Origin: Metaclostridioides mangenotii
GTDB taxonomy: Bacteria; Bacillota; Clostridia; Peptostreptococcales; Peptostreptococcaceae
DNA: 64,000 bases
Direction: 5' to 3'
Assembly: GCF_018917235.1 (NCBI RefSeq)
Contig: NZ_JAHLOF010000001.1
Span: 620,001 to 684,000, forward strand
The position numbers and the translations under genes are program-made. Within the stretch, counting starts at the first letter, position 1, and each line of letters starts with the position of its first letter. Below the pieces are notes generated by a model. The model was given only the letters and a program-made list of their open reading frames with translations. It made no database searches and was not told where the DNA came from. Positions 42,945-52,568 of the stretch are shown here, piece after piece.

Positions 42945-43496
42945 ATGGCAGGAAAAATCAAAATAAGACCAGTAACATGGGGGTCTACATCTTATAAACA
43001 GGTTTTACAACTTAGAAATGAAATACTTAATAAACCTTCAAACCTACCTTTGATAGAAAAGATGCCTGAAAATGAAAAGAAATTCATTATCTTAGCAGCG
43101 TATTATAAAAATGAAATTGTAGGCACTTTATCTATCGACAGATTGTCTTCAGACACTGTACAAATTAGACAAGTTGCTATTTCCTCAAAACTACAGGGTC
43201 ATGGTATAGGTAAAAAACTAATGACTAGTGCAGAAAGAATAGCTAAATTTTTTAGATTTAAAAGGGTTGTGCTTGACGCTAGAGATAGCGCATGGAATTT
43301 TTATGAAAAACTTGGTTACTATGCAAGAAGCGATAAAGAAATGTATTCAAACGAAGGCCTATATATGAAGCCTTACGAGAAAAATATTGAGCTTTCTGTA
43401 TTTAAATTCAACCATAGAAATGCTATGTTCTACCATATTATGGATAGAAAAATGAAATATATGTTCAATCCTATTGAAGAAGATCAGACAATCTGA
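42945..43496 (+). CDS. GNAT-family N-acetyltransferase
   Basis: 183 residues. Acetyl-CoA binding motif A is QIRQVAISSKLQGHGIGKKLM, and motif B RVVLDARDSAWNFYEKLGYYARSD. The C-terminal extension beyond 145 (YMKPYEKNIELSVFKFNHRNAMFYH) exceeds a minimal GNAT. Acceptor substrate unknown. Two ATGs; that at 42945 has ideal spacing from AAGGAGG. Probably regulated by the preceding MarR. Confidence 0.9.
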   Translation: MAGKIKIRPVTWGSTSYKQVLQLRNEILNKPSNLPLIEKMPENEKKFIILAAYYKNEIVGTLSIDRLSSDTVQIRQVAISSKLQGHGIGKKLMTSAERIAKFFRFKRVVLDARDSAWNFYEKLGYYARSDKEMYSNEGLYMKPYEKNIELSVFKFNHRNAMFYHIMDRKMKYMFNPIEEDQTI

Positions 43497-43522
43497 ATAT
43501 AATCGGTAACACTTCAAATAAA

Positions 43523-43552
43523 AAAAAGCTGATCGTTTAAAATCAGCTTTTT
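43523..43552. terminator. Terminator after the GNAT gene
   Basis: Arms AAAAGCTGAT / ATCAGCTTTT with an ~8-nt loop and T-run on the plus strand; works both ways between convergent genes. Confidence 0.88.
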
Positions 43553-43573
43553 ACCATGTAATTCTTTAATTAT

Positions 43574-43720
43574 CTAATATTTTGATCTTAGCAAATCTTT
43601 AATCTCTTCAAATGAATTTTCATTTCTATCATCACCAGATAATCTTACTACATTTGGAATTTTATTCTCAATTTCTGTACCCACATATTTATTTACTAAT
43701 TTATAAGACTTTAATTTATA
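43574..43720 (-). pseudogene. In-frame coding remnant directly after the proC stop (CWB2-like tail)
   Basis: Immediately after the proC TAA (43721-43723) the same frame stays open for 48 codons to TAG at 43574. It reads YKLKSYKLVNKYVGTEIE, NKIPNVVRLSGDDRNENSFE, EIKDLLRSKY. The middle resembles the end of a CWB2 repeat (VVRISGxxRxETS). No start codon or ribosome site, so it is not an independent gene: either a relic of a CWB2 protein gene or a read-through extension. Codon usage looks protein-coding. Confidence 0.5.
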
Positions 43721-44497
43721 TTAATTATTGGCAGAATTTACTGCATCTATTACAGCATATCTAAATCCATTCTTCTCTAGAGCGGCAACACCTTTAATAG
43801 TCGTTCCACCTGGAGAGCAAACACCATCCTTTAACTCACCTGGATGCTTTTTAGAATCCAAAGCTAACTTAGCGGAGCCGAGCATCATCTGAGCTACTAC
43901 TTCGTATGATAAGTCTCTTGGAAGTCCATTCATAACAGATGCGTCGGCAAGTGCTTCCATAAATACATCAACAAATGCAGGGCTACATCCAGCAACTGTA
44001 CCGAATGTACCTAGTAAGCGCTCTTCTACCTCTACAACTCCACCTAAAGTCTTAAGTAAGTCCAAGACTTCATCCTTAGCTTCATCTGTAAAGTTATCAC
44101 TAAATGATATTCCTGTCATACCTGCATTTACACTTACAGGGGTATTTGGGATAGCATGTCCTATTAGGAATGATTCCCCCAACGTAGATTTCATCTCTTC
44201 CATTGAACACCCCGCAGCTACAGATACAATTATAGGATTTGTAGATACTTCTTTTTTAAATTCATCTAATACTTTTAAAACTATATTTGAACCAGTTGCT
44301 ACAATTACGATATCGCACTCAGAAAAACTTTTATATTCATTAATTAATGTAAACTGTAACTTATCTTGCAATCTTGATGTTGTTTTACTTCTGCCACCTT
44401 TTACTATTACAGACTCTGCAGGTATATAATTGCTTTTAATCAGGCCTTCAATCATTGCTCCTCCCATATGACCTGCTCCAATAAAACCTATTTTCAT
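43721..44497 (-). CDS. proC: Pyrroline-5-carboxylate reductase
   Basis: 258 residues. Reduces pyrroline-5-carboxylate to proline with NAD(P)H. Rossmann motif IGFIGAGHMGGAMIEGL at the N-terminus; the C-terminal substrate domain has GCSPAFVDVFMEALADASVMNGLPRD and the family signature HPGELKDGVCSPGGTTIKGVAALE. The frame opens at a TTG (44506), but the ATG at 44497 is better placed for AAGGGG. Ends in NSANN, slightly earlier than many homologues, directly followed by 48 open codons in frame. Confidence 0.96.
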   Translation of the reverse strand: MKIGFIGAGHMGGAMIEGLIKSNYIPAESVIVKGGRSKTTSRLQDKLQFTLINEYKSFSECDIVIVATGSNIVLKVLDEFKKEVSTNPIIVSVAAGCSMEEMKSTLGESFLIGHAIPNTPVSVNAGMTGISFSDNFTDEAKDEVLDLLKTLGGVVEVEERLLGTFGTVAGCSPAFVDVFMEALADASVMNGLPRDLSYEVVAQMMLGSAKLALDSKKHPGELKDGVCSPGGTTIKGVAALEKNGFRYAVIDAVNSANN

Positions 44498-44598
44498 TAT
44501 CTTCAACCCCTTCTTTTCAGTTGTAGTTTTAATCTACATTTATCCTAAGTACATTATACTTTATTACCCAAACTATTGTAAGCAAACTCAATAAAAAT

Positions 44599-44629
44599 AA
44601 AGACGACTCCAATAAATGAAGTCGTCTTT
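44599..44629 (-). terminator. Terminator after the PFOR gene
   Basis: Arms AAAGACGACT and AGTCGTCTTT, followed by TTATTTTTATTG on the minus strand. Confidence 0.85.
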
Positions 44630-44649
44630 TATATTATAAGATATTAGTC

Positions 44650-47600
44650 TTATTTGTTTCTATCTGCTAATATTTTGTATCCGTCGTATCTATCCTTCGC
44701 ATTTTCTTCAGCCATAGTGAATAAATGCTCAGCATGCTCTGGGAATTGTTGTTGTATAGCAGCATATCTTACTTGCCCAAGTATAAAGTCTCTGAAGCTT
44801 GCACTTGGCTCTTTTGAGTCTAGCGTAAATCCGCTCTTACCATCAACTTTTTGATCTGGATTGTATCTGTATAAATGCCAGTAACCAGCTTTAACAGCTT
44901 GTTCTTCATTTGCAACAGTTCTACCCATACCTTCTTTTATACCATGGTTTATACATGGAGCGTAAGCTATTATGATAGATGGTCCGTCATGTTTTTCAGC
45001 TTCTAGAAGAGCTTTAACAAATTGGTTTTTGTCTGCTCCTATAGCTACTTGAGCTACATATACGTTTCCGTAAGTCATAGCCATCATTCCAAGGTCTTTT
45101 TTCTTAGACTTCTTACCAGAAGCAGCAAATTTAGCCATTGCAGCAGCTGGAGTAGCTTTAGAAGCTTGACCACCTGTATTAGAGTAAACCTCTGTATCCA
45201 TAACAAGGACGTTTACATCTTCTCCTGATGCTAGAACGTGGTCTAATCCACCGTAACCGATGTCATATGCCCAACCGTCTCCACCAAATATCCATTGAGA
45301 TCTCTTAACTAAGTAATCTTTATGGTCATCTATATCTTTTATTAACTTGATTGCTTCCATCTCTGGATCAAATTTACTATAATCGAAGTTATCTAAGAAG
45401 CTTGTAACTTTAGCACTTGCAACTTTAGAAACCTCTCCATCATTCATAACCTCTAACCACTCAGTGTAAGCAGCTCTTGATTCATCACATATCTCCATAG
45501 TTAATAATTTTCTCATATTATTAGCTATTTTGTTTCTTATGTGTTTAACACCTGTGTACATTCCGAATCCATACTCAGCATTGTCCTCAAATAATGAGTT
45601 TGCCCAAGATGGGCCTTTGCCTTCATGGTTTGTAGTGTACGGAGTTGATGGTGCTGATCCTCCCCAGATTGAAGAACATCCAGTAGCATTAGCTATCATC
45701 ATTCTATCTCCGAATAATTGAGTGATCAACTTAACATATGCAGTTTCACCACATCCAGCACAAGCACCTGAGTACTCAAGTAATGGTTGTCTGAATTGAC
45801 TACCTTTAACTGATGTTGGAGCCATTAAATCACCTTTTGGAGCAACTTTATTAGGATCGCTTATATAATTCCAATTAGGAACTTGAATATCAAGTTGTGA
45901 TTCGATTGGCTTCATAATTAAAGCTTTTTCTTTAGCTGGACAAACGTCAGCACAGTTTCCACAACCAGTACAGTCCATAGTATTTACTTGTATTCTGTAT
46001 TGTAATCCTTCAAATCCTTTACCAACTGCCTTCTTAGCATCTAATCCTTCTGGAGCATTAGAAACTTCCTCTTCTGTTAATAAGTATGGTCTTATTGTTG
46101 CATGAGGACATACGAAAGAACATTGGTTACATTGGATACAATTTTCTATTTGCCACTCTGGAACATTAACAGCTATTCCACGTTTTTCATAAGCAGCAGT
46201 ACCATTAGGGAATGTACCGTCTTCGTAACCGTTGAATGCACTTACAGGTAAATCATAACCTTTTTGTGCAGTCATAGGTCTTAATATGTTCTTGATAAAT
46301 TCTGGTTCTTGAGAATCAGCTTTTGGAGCATCTACTGCATCTGTCCAATCAGCTGGAATTTCTACTTTAACTAGTGAGTTAATACCAGCTTCAACAGCTT
46401 TATAGTTCATGTTAAGTATTTTTTCACCTTTTTTACCGTAAGTCTTCTCTATAGACTCTTTTAAGTATTTAACAGCATCTTCAACTGGTATTATTTCAGC
46501 TAGTTTGAAGAATGCAGATTGCATAATCATGTTTATTCTATTTCCAAGTCCGATTTCTTGTCCTAATTTAACAGCGTTAACTGTGTAGAAGTTGATATCA
46601 TTCTTAGCTATATATTGTTTCATATGAGCTGGAAGGTTTTCTTCTAATCCTTCTTGATCCCATATAGTGTTTAGTACGAATGTACCACCTTTTTTAAGAC
46701 CTTTTAATAGATCATATTGATTAACATAAGATTGCTTGTGACAAGCAATATAATCAGCTTCGTCTATTAAGTATGTAGATCTGATTGGCTCATCTCCAAA
46801 TCTTAAGTGAGACATTGTTATACCACCAGATTTTTTAGAGTCATAGTCGAAGTATGCTTGAGCATATTTGTTAGTATGGTCACCTATAATCTTGATAGCT
46901 TGTTTATTAGCTCCAACTGTACCGTCTGATCCTAATCCCCAGAATTTACATCTTACAGTACCCTTAGATGCTATCTTAACTTCTTCGTTTACTGGTAATG
47001 AAGTATTAGTTACATCATCAACTATATCTATAGTAAATCCGTTTTTTGGATCTTTTGATAATAAATTATCCATAGCAGCTTTTATATCTGTAGGAGTAGT
47101 ATCTTTTGATCCTAATCCGTATCTTCCACCTACTATTAATGGAGCATTTTCTTTTCCGTAGAATACACCTTTAACGTCAAGGTATAATGGTTCTCCAGTA
47201 GCTCCTGGCTCTTTAGTTCTGTCAAGTACACAGATTCTTTCTACTGTAGAAGGCATAGCATCTAAGAAATGCTTAATAGAGAATGGTCTATATAAGTGAA
47301 CTTTTACTAAACCAAAGCTTTCGCCATTAGCGTTTACAAAGTCTATTGTTTCTTCTATAGCTTCAGTAACTGATCCCATTGCTACGATTACATTCTTAGC
47401 ATCTTTAGCTCCGTAGTAATCAAATAAGCAATGCTTTCTACCAGTTAAATCGCTCATTTTCTTCATGTTTTTCTCAACTATTCCAACTATGTCATTGTAG
47501 TATTTGTTAGAAGCTTCTCTTGTTTGGAAGTAGATATCAGGATTTTGAGCTGTACCACGAGTTACAGGATGATTAGGAGATAATGCGTTATCTCTAAATG

Positions 47601-48204
47601 CTTGTACTGCATCAAAGTTTAATAATGAAGCGTAATCTTCATTTTCTAACAACTCAACTTTTTGTATTTCATGAGATGTTCTAAATCCATCAAAGAAATG
47701 GATAAATGGTAATCTACCTTCAATTGCAGATAAGTGTGCAACTGGAGCTATATCAGCAACCTCTTGAACTGATCCAGAAGCAAGTAAAACAACACCACTT
47801 GCTCTAGCTGCCATAACGTCTTGGTGATCTCCAAATATTGATAATGCTTGAGATGCCAGCGCACGAGCTGTTACGTGGAATACTCCAGGTAGTAACTCCC
47901 CTGCTACTTTATACATGTTAGGTAACATTAAAAGTAGACCTTGAGACGCAGTAAATGTAGATGTTAAAGCTCCTGCTTGAAGAGAACCGTGGAATGCACC
48001 AGCTGCTCCTCCTTCAGATTGCATTTCAACAACATCTACAACTTGTCCAAATACATTTTTTCTTCCTTGTGATGCCCACTCATCAACTAATTCTGCCATA
48101 GTTGAAGATGGTGTGATTGGGTATATAGCCGCTACATCTGTATAAGCATAAGCAACATGAGCTGCAGCTGTATTACCGTCAACTGTTTTCATAAATTTAG
48201 CCAT
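44650..48204 (-). CDS. nifJ: Pyruvate:ferredoxin (flavodoxin) oxidoreductase, single-chain
   Basis: 1184 residues. Converts pyruvate and CoA to acetyl-CoA, CO2 and reduced ferredoxin. All domains in one chain: I (~1-250, YPITPSSTMAELVDEW), II, the gamma-like domain III (~415-625), a 2x[4Fe-4S] ferredoxin domain (CIQCNQCSFVCP and CTGCGNCADVCP, ~690-760), and domain VI with the proximal cluster CAGCGETAYVKL and TPP motif GGDGWAYDIGYGGLDHVL. ATG at 48204 chosen (GGGAGG at 7 bp). Central energy enzyme of fermentation. Monocistronic. Confidence 0.98.
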   Translation of the reverse strand: MAKFMKTVDGNTAAAHVAYAYTDVAAIYPITPSSTMAELVDEWASQGRKNVFGQVVDVVEMQSEGGAAGAFHGSLQAGALTSTFTASQGLLLMLPNMYKVAGELLPGVFHVTARALASQALSIFGDHQDVMAARASGVVLLASGSVQEVADIAPVAHLSAIEGRLPFIHFFDGFRTSHEIQKVELLENEDYASLLNFDAVQAFRDNALSPNHPVTRGTAQNPDIYFQTREASNKYYNDIVGIVEKNMKKMSDLTGRKHCLFDYYGAKDAKNVIVAMGSVTEAIEETIDFVNANGESFGLVKVHLYRPFSIKHFLDAMPSTVERICVLDRTKEPGATGEPLYLDVKGVFYGKENAPLIVGGRYGLGSKDTTPTDIKAAMDNLLSKDPKNGFTIDIVDDVTNTSLPVNEEVKIASKGTVRCKFWGLGSDGTVGANKQAIKIIGDHTNKYAQAYFDYDSKKSGGITMSHLRFGDEPIRSTYLIDEADYIACHKQSYVNQYDLLKGLKKGGTFVLNTIWDQEGLEENLPAHMKQYIAKNDINFYTVNAVKLGQEIGLGNRINMIMQSAFFKLAEIIPVEDAVKYLKESIEKTYGKKGEKILNMNYKAVEAGINSLVKVEIPADWTDAVDAPKADSQEPEFIKNILRPMTAQKGYDLPVSAFNGYEDGTFPNGTAAYEKRGIAVNVPEWQIENCIQCNQCSFVCPHATIRPYLLTEEEVSNAPEGLDAKKAVGKGFEGLQYRIQVNTMDCTGCGNCADVCPAKEKALIMKPIESQLDIQVPNWNYISDPNKVAPKGDLMAPTSVKGSQFRQPLLEYSGACAGCGETAYVKLITQLFGDRMMIANATGCSSIWGGSAPSTPYTTNHEGKGPSWANSLFEDNAEYGFGMYTGVKHIRNKIANNMRKLLTMEICDESRAAYTEWLEVMNDGEVSKVASAKVTSFLDNFDYSKFDPEMEAIKLIKDIDDHKDYLVKRSQWIFGGDGWAYDIGYGGLDHVLASGEDVNVLVMDTEVYSNTGGQASKATPAAAMAKFAASGKKSKKKDLGMMAMTYGNVYVAQVAIGADKNQFVKALLEAEKHDGPSIIIAYAPCINHGIKEGMGRTVANEEQAVKAGYWHLYRYNPDQKVDGKSGFTLDSKEPSASFRDFILGQVRYAAIQQQFPEHAEHLFTMAEENAKDRYDGYKILADRNK

Positions 48205-48513
48205 TAAATACATCCTCCCTTGTAACTACATTATATTCTTTCGCTTATATCAAAAACTATCTACTAAAATCATCTAAAATAAAAAATATCATGTTAAGAA
48301 TAAATATATAAATGCATAAAAAATATGCAATTAATCACCTTACTTTTATGATACTACAAATTAAATAAAATCCAATTAGTTTTTTTAAATACTTAAAATA
48401 TTTGTATTAAATTTTTAAATTATTCAAAATAAATAATCGAATTCTCAATCTGCATTTATTATATCATAAACAAAATTAATTAGTTAAATTTTTACATAGC
48501 AAATTAAATTTAA
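48205..48513. other. 309-bp region upstream of the PFOR gene
   Basis: Very AT-rich promoter region for PFOR, also the downstream region of pduL. No gene, no strong hairpin and no clear Rex- or T-box-like element seen. Confidence 0.4.
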
Positions 48514-49083
48514 TTATTCAGCTATTAGTTCAACTAAATCCCCATTTCTAACAGCAGCAGCATTTCCTTCTTCAAGGTCAACGTGCATTTCTAAATTAAA
48601 CTTATCGCTAACTCTAACCAATACATTTTCAAATACTAATGCTCTAGCCCCTAAAGTTTTTATTTTAACAATTTGTTTGTCCTTAACACCAAATTTATCT
48701 GCATCTGCAGTATTCATATGGATGTGTCTAGCCGCAACTATAACTCCTTCAGCTAAATCAACTTCACCAGCTGGTCCAACTAATTTCACACCTGGAGATC
48801 CTGCTATATCACCTGATTCTCTTACTGGAGCTTTTACTCCTAATGAAAATCCATCAGCTAAAGAAACTTCTAATTGAGTTTTTGGTCTTGATGGACCTAA
48901 TACTCTAACCCCTTTTATAGTTCCTTTTGGACCTACTAAATCCACTTTCTCTTCACATGCATATTGCCCTGGTTGAGATAATGGTTTAAATTCTGTTAAT
49001 TGGTGTCCTTTTCCAAATAATATATCTATGTCGTCTTGACTTAAATGAATGTGTCTGTTAGACAAAGCTATTGGTAAATTCAT
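48514..49083 (-). CDS. pduL: PduL-type phosphotransacylase
   Basis: 189 residues. Interconverts acyl-CoA and acyl phosphate. Zinc-binding motifs: SNRHIHLSQDD at the N-terminus and AARHIHMNTADADKFGV in the second half; also GPSRPKTQLEVSLADGF. No microcompartment-targeting N-terminal extension (starts MNLPIALSNRH), so it is likely a cytosolic form acting as acetyl- or propionyl-phosphate transferase. Next to PFOR, it could feed acetyl-CoA to acetyl phosphate and on to acetate with ATP gain. AGGAGG ribosome site. Confidence 0.93.
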   Translation of the reverse strand: MNLPIALSNRHIHLSQDDIDILFGKGHQLTEFKPLSQPGQYACEEKVDLVGPKGTIKGVRVLGPSRPKTQLEVSLADGFSLGVKAPVRESGDIAGSPGVKLVGPAGEVDLAEGVIVAARHIHMNTADADKFGVKDKQIVKIKTLGARALVFENVLVRVSDKFNLEMHVDLEEGNAAAVRNGDLVELIAE

Positions 49084-49409
49084 ATAATACCTCCTATATA
49101 ACTTAAATTGTTTTTAACTTACATTTAACCAACATACACTTCGATTATACATAAAGATTTATATAAAATCAATTTTATTATACGACTTAATGTATTTTTT
49201 GACAAGTTAATCTCTCAATTTTCTAACTTTTCTATAAATTCACGAAAGTTCTTATATAGCAAAGCATTGAAATATACTTATGTCTACAATTAATAACAAA
49301 TTTCTTGTCAAAATTTGAATTAAAAGACAATTACATTCAATCTTTTGTTAGACTATTCCAACAATCGTTTTCCTTAGTTTTCCATTAATTATTTGTTAAA
49401 TTTTCATAA
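49084..49409. other. Region upstream of pduL
   Basis: About 325 bp, AT-rich, with the pduL promoter. No gene or clear structure apart from the terminator at its right end. Confidence 0.4.
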
Positions 49410-49454
49410 AAAATACATCTAAACTGAAATATTTTTCCCAAATAGATGTATTTT
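49410..49454 (-). terminator. Terminator after the GAF/PP2C gene
   Basis: Arms AAAATACATCTA (49410-49421) and TAGATGTATTTT (49443-49454), 21-nt loop, 22 bp from the stop. Confidence 0.75.
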
Positions 49455-49475
49455 AAACTAAAAATTTATTTTTTT

Positions 49476-51230
49476 CTATATATCTTTAAGCATAACTACT
49501 AATATGTCGTCTTCAAAATACTCCTTAGAAGAGAATTCTTGTAATTCGACTTTTAGATTCTCTACTATTTCTTCTTGATTAAATATATGGTTCTTCTTTA
49601 AAAATGCTTCTAATCTTTCTATTCCGTATTCTTCTTTTGATTCGTTTTTAATCTCCAAAACTCCATCTGTGTACATACATAGCATAGAATAATTGACTAT
49701 GCTAAAAGTATTTTCTTCATATGAAGAATCTTGTATTATTCCAATTGGAATACCTTTATTGCAGTTTATATTTTTTACTACCTCACCTTTCGTCGTAACT
49801 ATTATCGGTGAGTAATGGCCTGCATTAGATACTGTTATGATATTGTGCTCAGTATCTATTATACCTACTAAACATGTAGTAAACACACCCATCTTATCGA
49901 ATTCATCGTATAGAATTTTGTTTAGATTAGTAAGTATCTCACTTGTAGATGTGTATTGGTAACATAATACTTTAAAAGCACCTTTTATCATAGCAACAAC
50001 ATAATTTGAAACAATACCATGACCCATAACATCAGCTACAATAAAAGCAACGTGTTTTTCATCTAAATCAATTGCATGGTAGAAATCTCCACCTACAACC
50101 TTCGCTGGTCTATGATAATAGTACAGTTCCTTTTGTGTGTTAAACTCCATCTTGCCCTTATCCATGATAAGTTGTTGCTGCTTATTTAATATATTTAACT
50201 CTTTTTCTAGAACTTTGTGTTTTACTTCTTGATCATTGTACTCATAAAGTTGCATTGCAACTGCAACCTGGCTAGCTAAAATTCTAAGTATATTCAAATC
50301 ATCGTTAGTATAGTTTTTGCTATTTGCACACACAATACACCCGATTATCTTATCTTTATCTTGCAATTTATAGTATATATAACTATTAATTTTTACAACA
50401 TTCTCACTTTTGATGTCATTAATGAAACCACCCAGCGACTCATTAGATAAAATTTTACTTTTTATAGGATAAAGGTTTGTTTTGTTTTCATCTTTATTGT
50501 AACAACTCATCATCTTTTGAATATTATCATGCTCATCGAGTATTATAAGCGACTCTCTACTATTTGTAATATTACATGCCTGCTTACTTAGATTGTCCAA
50601 AAATTCAGTTATACTCTTGTTTTGGTACAATTTTCTTGTAGCGTCATTAATGTAACTTATAGCTACTCTAAACTTATCAATTAAACTTTGAACATTGTTG
50701 TTTTTATTAGTTATTTCAATAGACAAACTAAGAAGAGAGGCTACAGAAGCTATAAAATCTATATCTTCATCCGTTAAATAATCATCTCTAGTTAAGAAAC
50801 AAGTCATAAACCCTACAACTTTACCATCAATCATAAGAGGAAATACTATTCTTCCTAAATAACCTTCATTTTTAGCTACTTCTCTTTCATTGACAGCCCT
50901 ATCGTCTTCAAATATGTTTTTTACGTGAACAATTTTCTTCTGCTCAACAGCATCGTGAATATACTGCGAATAAGTGTTAAAATCTATTTTCGCACCTTTT
51001 CTATCACTCGCAGGAAATATACTCGGTACATATTCAAGTGTACTGGAACAAACTAAATATGCATTATTATGATCATTTTCGTAGAATAAATTGACACAAG
51101 CTTTTGCTGGATGTACAACTTCAAGCATTTTTGCTACTATCTTATCCTTTATACTATAAAAGTCTGTTGATTCTGTTACCATAGCTGTTATTTCTACTAA
51201 ATTCTTCATTCTATAACTTTGATTGTTCAT
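49476..51230 (-). CDS. GAF-domain PP2C-type (RsbU/SpoIIE-like) protein phosphatase
   Basis: 584 residues. Two tandem GAF sensor domains (~15-175 and ~200-335), a short coiled coil (HKVLEKELNILNKQQQLIM), then a SpoIIE-type phosphatase domain (~365-580) with the metal-binding Asps in VVGGDFYHAIDLDEKH, FIVADVMGHGIVSNYV, SNAGHYSPIIV and CMYTDGVLEI. Such enzymes dephosphorylate anti-anti-sigma factors. Gene neighbourhood has no anti-sigma pair. Cytosolic: no membrane segments. GGGGGAG ribosome site. Co-directional with the small membrane protein gene 42 bp upstream. Confidence 0.93.
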   Translation of the reverse strand: MNNQSYRMKNLVEITAMVTESTDFYSIKDKIVAKMLEVVHPAKACVNLFYENDHNNAYLVCSSTLEYVPSIFPASDRKGAKIDFNTYSQYIHDAVEQKKIVHVKNIFEDDRAVNEREVAKNEGYLGRIVFPLMIDGKVVGFMTCFLTRDDYLTDEDIDFIASVASLLSLSIEITNKNNNVQSLIDKFRVAISYINDATRKLYQNKSITEFLDNLSKQACNITNSRESLIILDEHDNIQKMMSCYNKDENKTNLYPIKSKILSNESLGGFINDIKSENVVKINSYIYYKLQDKDKIIGCIVCANSKNYTNDDLNILRILASQVAVAMQLYEYNDQEVKHKVLEKELNILNKQQQLIMDKGKMEFNTQKELYYYHRPAKVVGGDFYHAIDLDEKHVAFIVADVMGHGIVSNYVVAMIKGAFKVLCYQYTSTSEILTNLNKILYDEFDKMGVFTTCLVGIIDTEHNIITVSNAGHYSPIIVTTKGEVVKNINCNKGIPIGIIQDSSYEENTFSIVNYSMLCMYTDGVLEIKNESKEEYGIERLEAFLKKNHIFNQEEIVENLKVELQEFSSKEYFEDDILVVMLKDI

Positions 51231-51272
51231 TGAAACTCCCCCAAAAAGACATTTAAACTACATACAAGTATT

Positions 51273-51734
51273 TTAACATATATTTTTGAGTGTAAACATA
51301 AAAACTATAACAAAACTGCACACTATAAATATGTTAAACCCTGCTAGAAATCCTATCACAAGCAGTGTTATCAGTGCATTTATGCCTAATCTACCCCTTT
51401 CTTTTATATTAGCAATTTTTGATACTTCAATATTATTTTTGATATTTGCAATGTACACTTTTATCTCTTCTTCTAATTTCATTTTGTAGATAGTGTATAG
51501 GATGCCCACTAATACAACTCCAATTGCAAGCATTTTATTGATACTGTAAGTCAATAAAAATATTAAAACACCAAGTCCAAATTTTATTGCTTTAAAGAAT
51601 ACACTGTCTATTTTTAATGTTATGTTTCTAATTTCTTTGCATTCATCCCTTACTTCGTAACCGTTTGAATTCATATTTCTCATATTTGTTTTTACTATTT
51701 CTGAATAAAAAAGTTTTATTAATCCGTTAATCAT
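51273..51734 (-). CDS. Membrane protein of unknown function, upstream of the PP2C gene
   Basis: 153 residues. Hydrophilic N-terminus (~1-50, ending KIDSVFFKAIKFG), two close helices (~52-68 and 70-85), a charged loop (EEEIKVYIANIKNNIEVSKIANIKERGR) and two helices at the end (NALITLLVIGFLAGFNIFIV, FVIVFMFTL). Family not recognised. It precedes the PP2C gene by 42 bp with an AGAGGTG ribosome site, so the two may be one operon and it may pass a membrane signal to it. Confidence 0.75.
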   Translation of the reverse strand: MINGLIKLFYSEIVKTNMRNMNSNGYEVRDECKEIRNITLKIDSVFFKAIKFGLGVLIFLLTYSINKMLAIGVVLVGILYTIYKMKLEEEIKVYIANIKNNIEVSKIANIKERGRLGINALITLLVIGFLAGFNIFIVCSFVIVFMFTLKNIC

Positions 51735-51896
51735 ACAATCACCTCTAAAATTTTACAAAATGTTTACTTGTTTTGTCATATTATTCCAAATATTGGTTAT
51801 AATATAAGTAGACAACAATTCTATTCTCTCAATTATGGTCAAAATATCGATAAATAATACAATTTAAATTTATTAAATTAGAAGGAAGTGTTTTAT

Positions 51897-52361
51897 ATGC
51901 AAATTAAGGATTTTGATCTAGAAACCCGAAACAAAATATACTGCGAAACTAAAAAGGTGCTTAGAAAGTATCAAAAAGGAATTAGTTCAGGAAAAATTAC
52001 AGCCGAAAAGTTTATTGACAGCATATTAAAAGAAGGATCAACTTCGAATGTCGTCAACGAAAGTCTTTTGTCAAATCAAAATTTTAAACATTCTTATGCC
52101 GATTATATAAATATACTTATTGACAAACAAAACATTAACATGGCTAACCACAAAAAAAGTATTCAAAGTAAAACTGAAAGATCAAATGATATTAAAAAAC
52201 GTGTTGAATTTAAGAACTTACTCAACTCAAGTGGGTATAGGTTAAATATTCCAGATGAGTATTTAACATCAAACGATATAGATTGTTTATCAAAATTTAT
52301 TCTTACTGGATCTATAGATCTTGGAAATGAAAGATTCTATAACTATGTTTACAAACTATAA
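51897..52361 (+). CDS. Hypothetical soluble protein
   Basis: 154 residues, helix-rich, no membrane segments or signal. N-terminal part basic (KVLRKYQKGISSGKITAEKF), C-terminal LNSSGYRLNIPDEYLTSNDI. Not recognised. Start ATG at 51897 follows AAGGAAG; an upstream in-frame GTG (51888) is too near the ribosome site. A promoter-like TTGGTTATAATATAAG lies ~100 bp upstream. Divergent from the PP2C operon. Confidence 0.7.
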   Translation: MQIKDFDLETRNKIYCETKKVLRKYQKGISSGKITAEKFIDSILKEGSTSNVVNESLLSNQNFKHSYADYINILIDKQNINMANHKKSIQSKTERSNDIKKRVEFKNLLNSSGYRLNIPDEYLTSNDIDCLSKFILTGSIDLGNERFYNYVYKL

Positions 52362-52412
52362 AGTTAATATAAACTTCTATAATATGATTAAAAAAGTATC
52401 CCATATATAAAT

Positions 52413-52484
52413 ATGGTATGTAATATACTTAACAGATTACACTACTAATTAGTTGTTTAATTTGTTAAGTATATTACACACCAT
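52413..52484. repeat. 22-bp near-perfect inverted repeat between convergent genes
   Basis: Left arm 52413-52434 and right arm 52463-52484 match in 21 of 22 positions (ATGGTATGTAATATACTTAA versus the complement of the right arm). The 28-nt loop holds a small ACTAATTAGT palindrome. Position suggests a bidirectional terminator; the size and symmetry would also fit a degenerate miniature element. Confidence 0.7.
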
Positions 52485-52568
52485 TTCATTTTTATTTTAC
52501 TATACAGTTAGACCTTATCCATAATTATATCCAGTTTAGTTTTACCAAAATAATTGAACAACAGCAAT

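Noticed and set aside
45022-47161. Several 60-100-aa plus-strand ORFs within the PFOR gene
   Set aside because: Antisense shadows of a highly conserved gene; no ribosome sites.
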